Positions 8,233-15,199 of a stretch of DNA of 45,208 nt are shown here, piece after piece. Origin of the DNA: a virus; IMG/VR virus record IMGVR_UViG_3300017991_000027, positions 1 through 45,208 of that record, one strand, 5' to 3'. The translations under genes were made by a program, and so were the position numbers. The notes under the pieces are model-generated. The model was not told where the DNA came from. It did not search any database and worked only from the letters and a program-made list of their open reading frames with translations. Within the stretch, counting starts at the first letter, position 1. Every line of letters starts with the position of its first letter.

Positions 8233-9090
8233 CTACACCCGGCAACGCCCGAACGGCCGGAAGAGCATCCGGAAGCCTTCCACGGCTCGCTCGTCCACGG
8301 CTCGAGGATCCGGACTCGCTCCCTTGATCACGGGTGGAAGGAACACGATCACGTTAGCGTGTCCCGGCGAGTCTTGCTCCACTCGAGCTCCAACCGGCTT
8401 GGACGGATCGATCAACTCGCCCCGGCACTTGCCTTTCTCGATCTTCCGGTTGTGGGTATCGAACGAGATCCGCGAGCTCGGGACGCAAAAAGGAAAGTCC
8501 AACGGTTGGAGCGTGTCCAGCGCTTGAGCGGAGCGAAGGATCTCGAGCGTGAAGCCCACGAAGATCGCCGCCTCCACTTCCCCCGTCCGCCACGCTTCCG
8601 CAAGCGTTGCCCACCACAAGGCGGCGTTGGAGCTCGTCCCCATCCCTTGACACTCCGGCGGAACACGCCCGCCGGGTGGGTTGAGAAACACCCGTCCCAA
8701 CCACGGCTCCGCCAAGCCGTTGTCCCCGAACGGGGAGCCGGGCCCGTACCACGCCGCCGCTTGGACTTGCTCTTGGGCGAGCTCGCACGAAGCCGGATCG
8801 AGATCGATCTCTCCAAGCGTGGCTCGAGCCGCCTCCACGTACGGATGGGGCGTGTAGTGCTCCACGCTCTCGCTCGAGTGTTGGACAGTCACGGTAGGCA
8901 AGAGCTCCAAGCCGGGCGGCTCGCCGCCGGCGGGTGGAGGCTCGTCCGCTTGGACTGTCACCTCTTGGGTGAGAAGAATTGAGCCCGTCCCCTTGCATGG
9001 CACGCAAGCCGGATCCGCTCCGTCCCCGGGGCGGCTCTTGAGTCCGGAGCCTCCGCACGCCACACACTCCACCCTATCGGCGTGAGACAT
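8233..9090 (-). CDS. Dam-like adenine methyltransferase with N-terminal DnaJ-type zinc ribbon
   Basis: 285 residues from ATG 9090 (an in-frame ATG at 9132 also exists but runs deeper into the previous gene). Residues 8-35 contain CVACGGSG and CVPCKGTG, two CxxCxGxG units like half of a DnaJ zinc-finger. After a Pro-rich linker comes EHYTPHPYVEAAR...EIDLDPASCELAQ and GRVFLNPPGG: the SAM-site Asp-Pro-Ala block and an NPPG catalytic motif of phage DNA N6-adenine methyltransferases (Dam, PF05869-like). It probably methylates adenine in phage DNA; the target is unknown, though GATC is plausible. It overlaps the preceding gene by 17 nt and lies directly before large terminase. Confidence 0.78.
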   Translation of the reverse strand: MSHADRVECVACGGSGLKSRPGDGADPACVPCKGTGSILLTQEVTVQADEPPPAGGEPPGLELLPTVTVQHSSESVEHYTPHPYVEAARATLGEIDLDPASCELAQEQVQAAAWYGPGSPFGDNGLAEPWLGRVFLNPPGGRVPPECQGMGTSSNAALWWATLAEAWRTGEVEAAIFVGFTLEILRSAQALDTLQPLDFPFCVPSSRISFDTHNRKIEKGKCRGELIDPSKPVGARVEQDSPGHANVIVFLPPVIKGASPDPRAVDERAVEGFRMLFRPFGRCRV

Positions 9091-9358
9091 GAGGATCCGT
9101 CTCCGCGCTAAGGGACTCGTGATCCGCTTCACGTCGCCTCTTGAGCTCTTGGAGCCACCCGATCAAGTGGTCCCGATACTCGTGGATCGTTGCGCCGTCG
9201 CCTTGCTCGAGCGCCCGGATCACCACGTCCAAGGGGAACGCGTGACACGGCGGCCGCCTTGCTGGCGTTACTGTGAAGCCGTCTCCCTCGATCGGCTCCG
9301 CCCCGGACGGACACGTCCGGGGCTCCCAAAAGGGTTTCCCTTCCGGTGGCTTGCTCAT
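9074..9358 (-). CDS. Small hypothetical protein between XRE regulator and methyltransferase
   Basis: 94 residues, ATG at 9358, 8 nt after the XRE gene. It starts MSKPPEGKPFWEPRTC and ends with a charged helix (HEYRDHLIGWLQELKRRREAD). The middle segment PPCHAFPLDVVIRALEQGDGATI looks helical. No recognised family. Its tight spacing on both sides places it in the same transcript as the regulator and the methyltransferase. Confidence in it being real rests on operon spacing and the match of its codon use to neighbours. Confidence 0.6.
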   Translation of the reverse strand: MSKPPEGKPFWEPRTCPSGAEPIEGDGFTVTPARRPPCHAFPLDVVIRALEQGDGATIHEYRDHLIGWLQELKRRREADHESLSAETDPHVSRR

Positions 9359-9366
9359 GTGTTGCC

Positions 9367-9600
9367 CTATCCTTTCCGCCGCTTCACCAAGCGGACGTCT
9401 ATCTCGAGCCCAAGCGCCACGGCGCAACGCTCCAAGAGCGCTTCCGTAAGAGACGGGCTCCGAAGGATCTCCGGGACTCGGCTTTGGGATACCCCAAGCC
9501 GGCGGGCGAGCTCGGAGTGGGACACACCCATCCGCTCGCACGCTTCCGCCACGAGCTCCCCGAAGCTCTTGGGTTTTGGCTTCCGTGTTCGCTTCGCCAT
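9367..9600 (-). CDS. XRE-family helix-turn-helix regulator (small)
   Basis: 77 residues from ATG 9600. After a basic N-terminus (MAKRTRKPKPKS) the sequence SHSELARRLGVSQSRVPEIL is a clear helix-turn-helix of the Cro/CI (XRE) type, followed by SLTEALLERCAVALGLEIDVRLV, like antitoxin-type XRE proteins that end with a short strand. No toxin partner is adjacent: upstream is a terminator and promoter, and downstream is an unrelated small gene. The -10 box sits 6 nt before the ATG, so the transcript may be leaderless. A role in switching on the long late operon beginning here is inferred. Confidence 0.85.
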   Translation of the reverse strand: MAKRTRKPKPKSFGELVAEACERMGVSHSELARRLGVSQSRVPEILRSPSLTEALLERCAVALGLEIDVRLVKRRKG

Positions 9601-9606
9601 GGTCCC

Positions 9607-9636
9607 CTTATACCTCATGCTCGCCTTATGCCGCAA
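9607..9636 (-). promoter_or_regulatory. Promoter of the XRE/methyltransferase/late operon
   Basis: On the minus strand TTGCGG (9636-9631), 18-nt spacer, TATAAG (9612-9607), then 6 nt to the ATG at 9600. The -10 lies inside the 11-mer GAGGTATAAGG that recurs exactly at 10,251-10,261 (same orientation, same 6-nt gap) and 15,200-15,210. A further CCTTAT (plus strand) at 9624-9629 lies in the spacer. The start of transcription would fall at or next to the ATG. Confidence 0.55.
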
Positions 9637-9645
9637 CGCCCACGC

Positions 9646-9687
9646 AAAACGCCCCGCCCGCCGGGCGAACACGGAGCGGCGGGTGGG
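9646..9687 (-). terminator. Rho-independent terminator candidate
   Basis: Minus strand: CCCACCCGCCG, 13-nt loop, CGGCGGGCGGG (one A-C mismatch), then GCG and TTTT. It lies 44 nt after the stop of the small gene 9731-9952 and just before the promoter of the XRE gene, so it separates the small-terminase/DpdA/early unit from the late operon. Confidence 0.6.
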
Positions 9688-9730
9688 GCTAGATGGGGGA
9701 TAGGGCTTCCCCACCTAGCGCCCAACGGTA

Positions 9731-9952
9731 TCACACCCGGACGGCATCGAGTCCGAAGACGGGAACGCCGAGCTCCCGGGAGGCTCGCTCTCGAGCCGTC
9801 CACCACGAGCTCGCGGAGAGCTCGAGCTCCCCCACCCGCCACGCCACGGGGGCGTCCGTGGACTCGAGCTTCCAACGCTCGAGCGCTTCCACGCCGCCCC
9901 CGTGGTGGACCACGATCACGAAGTCCGGGCCCATGAGCTCCAAGAGATTCAC
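9731..9952 (-). CDS. Small hypothetical protein
   Basis: 73 residues from a GTG at 9952 that overlaps the previous stop as GTGA. Sequence MNLLELMGPDFVIVVHHGGG followed by an alternating acidic/aromatic segment (WRVGELELSASSWWTARE) and ending VFGLDAVRV. No domain recognised. Translational coupling to the gene at 9949-10,245 suggests the two products act together. A terminator candidate follows the stop. Confidence 0.6.
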   Translation of the reverse strand: MNLLELMGPDFVIVVHHGGGVEALERWKLESTDAPVAWRVGELELSASSWWTARERASRELGVPVFGLDAVRV

Positions 9953-10245
9953 TCGTTCGTCTCAAGCTCTTGGACGAGCTCTTGGAGATCCGCCACCCGC
10001 CGCTTGAGCCGGGCGTTCCGATCTTGGAGCTCGCGGATATACCCCACGGCGTCCCCGCCGATATCGATCGCATCCGGGAGCGGAGCCTCCAAGCCGCTCT
10101 CGATCGCATCGATCCACGAGCAAGCCGCCTCCACGCTCTCGCTCCGCTCTCTCGCCGCTCGAGCAAGCCCACGCAAGTGGACGAGCCCCGCCAAAACGCC
10201 CGGGGGAAGCCCCAAGCCTACCGTGTTCGTCTTCGTGTTCGCCAT
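9949..10245 (-). CDS. Small coiled-coil protein
   Basis: 98 residues, ATG at 10,245. The first half is Leu/Gly/Ala-rich (GLGLPPGVLAGLVHLRGLARAARE). The C-terminal 30 residues (YIRELQDRNARLKRRVADLQ) form a clear heptad coiled coil, suggesting dimerisation. It has its own promoter with the -10 box 6 nt before the ATG. Function unknown; size, early-type promoter and placement suggest a regulatory or host-takeover role, which is inference only. Confidence 0.65.
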   Translation of the reverse strand: MANTKTNTVGLGLPPGVLAGLVHLRGLARAARERSESVEAACSWIDAIESGLEAPLPDAIDIGGDAVGYIRELQDRNARLKRRVADLQELVQELETNE

Positions 10246-10251
10246 GATTCC

Positions 10252-10280
10252 CTTATACCTCCGTTCGTGTTGCTGTCCAA
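10252..10280 (-). promoter_or_regulatory. Promoter with -10 box 6 nt before ATG
   Basis: Minus strand TTGGAC (10,280-10,275), 17-nt spacer, TATAAG (10,257-10,252), then 6 nt to ATG 10,245. Same GAGGTATAAGG 11-mer and same geometry as the promoter at 9607-9636. Predicted to give a leaderless or near-leaderless mRNA for the coiled-coil gene. Confidence 0.6.
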
Positions 10281-10383
10281 CTTTCGGGCGGGCTCGGCGC
10301 TTGTTTTTTCCCACGCCGTTCCCGCCCGTGTGGGGCGCCGTGCGGGCTCTTGGTCTGTATGTGGGGACGGTGATCCCCCAAGC

Positions 10384-10411
10384 CCTAGCGGCGCCCCACG
10401 AAGCCGCTAGG
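10384..10411 (-). terminator. Hairpin at the end of the DpdA-like gene
   Basis: Perfect 9-bp stem CCTAGCGGC/GCCGCTAGG with a 10-nt loop; the TAG stop of the DpdA-like gene lies inside the 5' arm. No T-run follows, so it is either a weak terminator or an mRNA-end stabiliser. Between here and 10,245 lies a 160-nt gap holding the promoter described above and little else. Confidence 0.5.
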
Positions 10412-11240
10412 CGGCCGCCGTGGCGGGCTCGAGCTCAACGCCAAAGGCGAGCATGATCGCGAGCTCTTGGACGTGGAGCGAGCTCACGCCGGCGGCGATC
10501 AAGGCGGACGCCTTGTCCCGGCAACGGGTGAGAAGCCGGGGCTTGCGTCCCCGTCCTACGTTGGCGGCGATCCAATTGCTGTCACACGTGAGCTCCGTCT
10601 CCGGCGAGAGCTCGGACACGGCGGCGATCGCCTTGCTCATGTTGCGATTCTTGATCCCCATCCCAAGCAAGTGGAGACGGGCGGGGCGGACGGCGCTCAC
10701 GAAGGCGGCGAGCTCGTCCAACGTGGTTGCGCCTTTCTTGCACGGAAGCGCCCGGGTGTAATCCGAGAAGCCCAACACGCTCGAGACGGCGGCGTCAAAG
10801 TCCGCTTGGCTCATGCTCCCCTTTTGGATGGGGACGAGCACGTGGACGCCGAGCTTCCGAAGCTCGCGGAGCGCCGGCGCCCACTTGCGGAGCCGTACAA
10901 GCGTCTCACCTTGGAAGCCCACGCAATCGGGCGCCACGACGTGGAGCGCCGAGCCAAGAGCTCGAGCCAAACGGAAGTACACCCGGAAGACGTGGCGCCA
11001 CTTGGCATCCGTGATCGGGCGGATGATCTCGGGACCGGAGCTCGTGAAGCGTACCTCCGAGAAAGCGCCGCTATCCACGAACACGGGGACAGCGCCCGCC
11101 GTCGCCTCGAGCTCGCGGAGAGCGTTGGGCGAGAGCTCGGGGACCGCCACGCCGATCGGGTGTCCAACGGCGGCGAGCCCGCGGATATCGGCGGGACGGT
11201 TGCTTCCGGATGCGAAGTAGGTGGGGGACGTGGTGATCAT
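10407..11240 (-). CDS. dpdA: DpdA-like tRNA-guanine-transglycosylase family DNA-modification enzyme
   Basis: 277 residues from ATG 11,240 with a GGAG ribosome site 6 nt upstream. The order of motifs follows the TGT fold: VFVDSGAFSE (55-62, compare TGT DSGGFQ), APDCVGFQGE (103-112, position of the TGT Asp-156 loop), HVLVPIQKG (133-141, compare VQG), LHLLGMGIK (189-197, compare the glycine loop before the nucleophile) and LTCDSNW...GRGR (217-232), with Asp-220 as candidate nucleophile. Short, early, virus-encoded members lacking the tRNA-binding C-terminal domain are known as DpdA and insert 7-deazaguanines into DNA. No preQ0 genes are seen here, so a host precursor would be needed. It could instead be another TGT-like enzyme. 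Confidence 0.7.
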   Translation of the reverse strand: MITTSPTYFASGSNRPADIRGLAAVGHPIGVAVPELSPNALRELEATAGAVPVFVDSGAFSEVRFTSSGPEIIRPITDAKWRHVFRVYFRLARALGSALHVVAPDCVGFQGETLVRLRKWAPALRELRKLGVHVLVPIQKGSMSQADFDAAVSSVLGFSDYTRALPCKKGATTLDELAAFVSAVRPARLHLLGMGIKNRNMSKAIAAVSELSPETELTCDSNWIAANVGRGRKPRLLTRCRDKASALIAAGVSSLHVQELAIMLAFGVELEPATAAA

Positions 11241-11278
11241 GATGGGCTCCGTGTTCGTGGTTCTTGCCTTGGATCTAG

Positions 11279-11308
11279 AGTATAAGGCTATCCTTATGGG
11301 AAAGGCAA
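11279..11308 (-). promoter_or_regulatory. Promoter of the DpdA-like gene with overlapping dyad operator
   Basis: Minus strand TTGCCT (11,308-11,303), 18-nt spacer, TATACT (11,284-11,279), then a 38-nt leader with a GGAG ribosome site. A perfect dyad ATAAGG-CTAT-CCTTAT (11,282-11,297) overlaps the -10 and spacer and is a plausible repressor site. The half site ATAAGG/CCTTAT also occurs at the promoters near 9607, 10,252 and 15,204, and at 12,295. Confidence 0.55.
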
Positions 11309-11356
11309 AAGAAAACAACACGAGCTCCACTTTTTCCGGAGCCGCCTCGAGCTCGC

Positions 11357-11986
11357 CTAGTCCGCCGCTCCGGCTTTCGCCTCGAGCTCGCGAAGTTGCT
11401 CGATCTCACGGAACGAGAGACGGGACAGATCGAAGCCCACGTCCGTCTCCACCCGCTTGGTGACTTCCCCGAAGACAAGCCGCTCGAGCGTCAAAGCCTC
11501 TTTCACCACACGAGCGATCTCCCGTGGCGCCCACCGGAGCTTCCCGCCGGAGCGGGCTTGCTCCAAGAGCTCCCGGCAAGCTCGAGCGGAGAGCTCTTGC
11601 ATGTTGCGGAGCAAGTCCACGTGGCGAGCGGAACGCTCCCGGGCGCTCTCGTTCAAGAGCTCGTCCACCCGCTTCGCCCACTCCGTCTCCCGCCACGTGT
11701 CTCGAGCCGCCACCCGGTACACCCACCCGTCTTCCGAGCTCCAACGCTCGAGGCTTCGGAGATTCCACCGGCCGTGAGGATCGTCCCGCTCGAGCCACGC
11801 GTGGACAGCGCGGAGCGAGCGCTCACCCACGGGGAGCTCCCGGTATCGGACGAAGGCGTGCCACCGTCTCGGCGTGTCACACGGTTGGCGCTCCCATGGG
11901 CGTTCGTGATCGTACTCCGCCGGCGGGCTCGTCCCGTTGGTCAAGAGCGGCGCCGGAGCGCCGCCGTTGTCACTTCCGGAGCTCAT
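11357..11986 (-). CDS. terS: Small terminase subunit
   Basis: 209 residues from ATG 11,986. The N-terminal third has a helix-turn-helix-like arrangement: RRWHAFVRYRELPVGERS, then SLERWSSEDGWVYRVAARDTW, the typical 'W-S-x-x-x-W-x-x-R-x-x-x-x-D' pattern of phage small terminases. The rest is helical with long charged helices (residues 105-205), fitting oligomerisation and large-subunit contact. It should recognise the packaging site on phage DNA. It is the first leftward gene, with its promoter next to the probable origin, unlike the usual TerS-TerL pairing. Confidence 0.75.
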   Translation of the reverse strand: MSSGSDNGGAPAPLLTNGTSPPAEYDHERPWERQPCDTPRRWHAFVRYRELPVGERSLRAVHAWLERDDPHGRWNLRSLERWSSEDGWVYRVAARDTWRETEWAKRVDELLNESARERSARHVDLLRNMQELSARACRELLEQARSGGKLRWAPREIARVVKEALTLERLVFGEVTKRVETDVGFDLSRLSFREIEQLRELEAKAGAAD

Positions 11987-11992
11987 ACCGTG

Positions 11993-12021
11993 AGAATACC
12001 GGACGCCCACCGTACGAGCAA
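11993..12021 (-). promoter_or_regulatory. Leftward promoter for small terminase
   Basis: Minus strand TTGCTC (12,021-12,016), 17-nt spacer, TATTCT (11,998-11,993), 6 nt to the ATG at 11,986. The same -35 sequence, TTGCTC with a 17-nt spacer, occurs in the rightward promoter at 12,445. Predicted leaderless transcript. Confidence 0.6.
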
Positions 12022-12444
12022 CCACGGATCAACCACTTAGCCGATCCCGTGTCTCAGCGCCGCCCCGGATCGCGTCTCACTTCTCGCCCGTAACCTCCCG
12101 GAATCCCGTCCCCGCCGATCCCCTACTGAGACTCTGAGACACCCGGATCCGAATGATCTCCAAGGCTTGAGCCCCGTGTCTCATGTCTCAGCGCCTATAC
12201 CTTTATAGACGTGTATATGGTTTCTCTCCCTCCCTCCCTTTTTTCCTCTTTTTTCTCCGCCTCCCTCGATCATCTTTCCCAATCCTTTTAGCTCATAAGG
12301 TGAGACACTGAGACATTAGGATCTAACCTCTTGTTTTCCCTCGCCTTTCCGCGTCTCACCTCCACTGAGACACGCTGAGACAAGCGAGACTCCGCCCAAA
12401 AGCCGAATCATCCCGCCCACTTCCGCCGCCCCGGCGCTTTTCAC
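12022..12444. other. Divergent control region and candidate replication origin with TGAGAC iterons
   Basis: Non-coding. TGAGAC or its complement GTCTCA begins at 12051, 12074, 12127, 12135, 12178, 12185, 12301, 12309, 12353, 12366 and 12376: eleven copies, most followed by A to give TGAGACA, with paired spacings of 7, 8, 8 and 10 nt. A near copy, CGAGAC, is at 12385. Between the clusters lies an A/T-rich segment (12,194-12,216) and a pyrimidine tract (about 12,220-12,290) that could melt easily. The region sits beside the primase-helicase gene and between two mirror-image promoters, so origin and operator roles are both plausible. Confidence 0.65.
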
Positions 12445-12473
12445 TTGCTCCACCTACCCTAAAGCGTTTATAC
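12445..12473 (+). promoter_or_regulatory. Rightward promoter for the replication operon
   Basis: TTGCTC (12,445-12,450), 17-nt spacer, TTATAC (12,468-12,473), then 9 nt to the ATG at 12,483. The identical -35 in the leftward promoter suggests the same sigma factor or shared control. The leader would be only a few bases and carries no clear ribosome site. Confidence 0.6.
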
Positions 12474-12482
12474 CCTTCCCCT

Positions 12483-12806
12483 ATGTCTCTTGACGGTTTG
12501 GCGGGGCGTCTTCGGGCGGCGAGAGCGGCCGCGGACTTGACACAAGGCGAAGTGGCGGAGCGTTTGGGATACTCGTCCGCCACGATTGCGAATTGGGAAC
12601 GGGACCGGACGGAGCCTTGCTCCACGGATCTTCTCCGTCTCGCTCGTGTCTATTACGTCTCGGCGGATTGGTTGCTCGCTGGCGTCCCTCACCTCCCCCA
12701 CCGGTGGGATCCACCTTCCCTTCGTGTCCACGCCGATCGCTGTCCCCACGGCGTCCCCGTCTGGGACCGTTGCGTCACGTGTGAGGGGAAGGGAGCCCGC
12801 CCGTGA
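12483..12806 (+). CDS. Cro/CI-like XRE repressor
   Basis: 107 residues, ATG at 12,483. Residues 4-65 form an XRE helix-turn-helix domain: RLRAARAAADLTQGEVAERL, YSSATIANWERDRTEPCSTD, LRLARVYYVSADWLLAG. The last 30 residues carry Cys and His (CPHGVPVWDRCVTCEGKG), a possible zinc knuckle. It is the first gene rightward and probably controls the divergent promoters, perhaps through the repeats next to them. The stop overlaps the next start (GTGA). No integrase is present, so a lysogeny role is not supported; an early-late switch is more likely. Confidence 0.85.
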   Translation: MSLDGLAGRLRAARAAADLTQGEVAERLGYSSATIANWERDRTEPCSTDLLRLARVYYVSADWLLAGVPHLPHRWDPPSLRVHADRCPHGVPVWDRCVTCEGKGARP

Positions 12807-15178
12807 TCGTCTCTCTGTACGACTCCGCCCGGGACAACGTTCCCAAGCGCCGGGAGCTCACGTGGGAAGCGTTCGCCGCCTCGCTTGGTCCCCACGACTT
12901 CACACGGAAGACGAAGCTCCTACTCCCGGCGTGGAGCCCCGCGGAGTACGCCGCCGGCGACACACGAGCAAACGAAAACGTGATCGCGATCCACGCTCTC
13001 GCTCTTGATCTGGACGGCGTGACGGAGGCGGAAGCCATGCGGGCTTGCTCCACCTTCCCCGATCACGGGCTCGCCGGGATCGTCCACACGTCGTGGAGCC
13101 ACGCGGACGATCCGTGGCGTCTCCGGTTGATCGCTCCGTTCGCCCGCCCCGTGGAGCCGGACGAGTGGGAAAGCGTGTGGGCGGCCGCTAACGAGCTCTT
13201 CGGCGGGATGGCGGATCCCCAACGCAAGGATCCGGCGGGGATCTACTTCGGAGCGTTCGCCCCGCCGGGGACGGAGGATCACCACTTCTTTGAGACGTTC
13301 CCGGGAGCCTTCCTTGATCCGGACGAGCTCGGCGGGACGGGCTCGCCCGGCAAGCCGGCGCCACCGGCGGGCGGCTCCGAGCCGCTATCCCACGATCGCT
13401 TGCTCTCGTTCGCCAAAGCGCTCCGGCGCAAGACGGACGACTATCTCTCACACGTGGGCGCCACGTTGATCAAGGTGTGCGATGGGGAGCCTTTCGCGGA
13501 GAGCGGCGATCGGGACAACACGATCTTTCGGCTCTCGTGTGTGATCGCCAAGCGCTTCCCGGATGCCGATCCCGCATCCGTCGCCGCTCACTTCACGAGC
13601 TCGATCGAGAAGATGGGGACGGACTGTCCGGACGTGTCCGTGGTGGAGTACAAGATCCGCCGCCAACAAGAATCGATCCGCGAAGAGCGGGCGGCGCAAG
13701 CTCGCCAAGAGGCGGAGCTCCACGCCACCCGCATCCGTGAGGCTTTCGGCAACGGACGAGAAGAGCCGTACACCCAAGACGAGCTCGAGGCTTTCGGGCC
13801 CAACATTGCCAAGCGTTGGGTGATCCAACGTGGGCGGACGTTCTATCTCTTCCGGGCGGGCTCGTACGTCGGACCCTATTCGGACGCGGACGTCTTGAAC
13901 GCCGCGATCCGCGATCTGTCGCCGGCGAGCTCGGCGGGCGTGGAGCTCTTCCGCGTGGACCGTCGTGGGAACGTGAGCCGCCGGGCGATCAACGATCTAG
14001 TGGAACGGTACGGGACCGTGGCGGAGTCCGTGCGTCTCGATCTGTTGGCCCAAGCCACCGTGTATGACGAAGACACCCGCTCGATCGTGGAGGCTCCGTG
14101 TCCACGCCGTGAGCTCCGAGCCGTCCACCACGAGCCGATCGCCAAGTGGCTCGAGCTCATGGCGGGCGATCGCCTTCCCGAGCTCCTAACGTGGCTCGCC
14201 GCTCTCGTCCGGCTCGATCGTCCGTGCGTCGTGCTCTTTCTCACGGGCCCGCCGGGGACGGGGAAGACGCTACTCCCCATGGGGAGCTCGCGGATCTGGA
14301 CGATCGATCAACCCACGCCGCTCGAGGATCTGTTGGGCCCGTTCAACTCCGCGATCGCCCACTGTCCGCTCGTGTTGGGGGACGAGCAATTGCCCAAAGA
14401 CTTCCGCGGATTCTCCAAGACGGCGGAGCTCCGCCAAGCCGTCCAAGCCACCGTCCGCCCCTATCGCGAGAAGTACCGTCCCACGGCCACGCTTCACGGA
14501 GCGATCCGGATCGTGATCACGGCGAACAACGAAGAGATCCTAGCCACGCCCGAGAACCTAGCGGCGAACGATATAGCGGCGATCATCGATCGCTATCTCC
14601 ACGTCCCCACGAGCCGGGACGCCGCCGTATATCTCCGCAACACGGACACGAGCGGATGGGTGGAGCGGGACATGATCGCGGAGCACGTGCTTTGGCTTGC
14701 GGAGAATCACGAGTGGACGGCTCGCGGACGCTTCGTGATCGAAACCCAAGACGCCGCTCTCCACCGGAGTTTGACCACGCGGAGCGGAAACCGGAGCGCC
14801 GTGTGTCAATGGCTTTGCTCCTACCTCTTGAATCCGGCGCCGTTCGATAACGACGGGCGGAGCGCCAAGCTCGTCCGGATCCATGAGGGACGGCTCTTGG
14901 CGAACACCCAAGGGCTTGTCTCGTGTTGGGGGATCTACGTCCAAAACGAAGCGTGTCCGCCCACCGGACGCATGAGCTCCGCGATCGCTTCGCTGTCCAC
15001 GGAGCGCCGCCTCCGTCTCCACGGCGAAGCCGGGAAGCCCCGGATCAACTATCGCGAGATCGACGTGGAGAACTTGGTGGCTTGGGCGGAAGAAACGGGA
15101 TACGCGTCCCGCGAAGACTTGGAGCAAGCGCTCACCCAAGCGACCGAAGAGCGAGCTCCCCACCTAGCCCCGAATTGA
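12803..15178 (+). CDS. Primase-helicase (PrimPol-like plus SF3-type helicase)
   Basis: 791 residues from GTG 12,803. The N-terminal region has AIHALALDLDGVTEAEAM, with the Asp-x-Asp metal motif of archaeo-eukaryotic-type primases, then HTSWSHADDPWRLRLIAPFA, a block typical of phage PrimPol proteins. The C-terminal region has Walker A LTGPPGTGKTLLP (about 480-492), Walker B LGDEQLP (about 522-528) and IRIVITANNEEILATPEN, matching SF3 motif C with a sensor Asn. The product should prime and unwind at the replication fork. It follows the repressor in the operon and lies beside the iteron region, consistent with being the initiator-type helicase. Confidence 0.85.
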   Translation: MIVSLYDSARDNVPKRRELTWEAFAASLGPHDFTRKTKLLLPAWSPAEYAAGDTRANENVIAIHALALDLDGVTEAEAMRACSTFPDHGLAGIVHTSWSHADDPWRLRLIAPFARPVEPDEWESVWAAANELFGGMADPQRKDPAGIYFGAFAPPGTEDHHFFETFPGAFLDPDELGGTGSPGKPAPPAGGSEPLSHDRLLSFAKALRRKTDDYLSHVGATLIKVCDGEPFAESGDRDNTIFRLSCVIAKRFPDADPASVAAHFTSSIEKMGTDCPDVSVVEYKIRRQQESIREERAAQARQEAELHATRIREAFGNGREEPYTQDELEAFGPNIAKRWVIQRGRTFYLFRAGSYVGPYSDADVLNAAIRDLSPASSAGVELFRVDRRGNVSRRAINDLVERYGTVAESVRLDLLAQATVYDEDTRSIVEAPCPRRELRAVHHEPIAKWLELMAGDRLPELLTWLAALVRLDRPCVVLFLTGPPGTGKTLLPMGSSRIWTIDQPTPLEDLLGPFNSAIAHCPLVLGDEQLPKDFRGFSKTAELRQAVQATVRPYREKYRPTATLHGAIRIVITANNEEILATPENLAANDIAAIIDRYLHVPTSRDAAVYLRNTDTSGWVERDMIAEHVLWLAENHEWTARGRFVIETQDAALHRSLTTRSGNRSAVCQWLCSYLLNPAPFDNDGRSAKLVRIHEGRLLANTQGLVSCWGIYVQNEACPPTGRMSSAIASLSTERRLRLHGEAGKPRINYREIDVENLVAWAEETGYASREDLEQALTQATEERAPHLAPN

Positions 15179-15199
15179 GTGGACTACACGATAGCCTTA

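Noticed and set aside
9367-9600. XRE protein as the antitoxin of a toxin-antitoxin pair
   Set aside because: The flanking small genes show no toxin motif, a terminator lies upstream, and the downstream gene leads into the methyltransferase and late genes.
12051-12381. Repeats in the intergenic region as a CRISPR array
   Set aside because: The repeated unit is only 6-7 nt, in both orientations, with spacings from 7 to over 100 nt; CRISPR arrays need longer direct repeats with even spacers, and no cas operon is present.
12483-12806. Repressor as evidence for a temperate phage
   Set aside because: No integrase, excisionase, attachment site or partition gene was seen; XRE regulators also control lytic phages.
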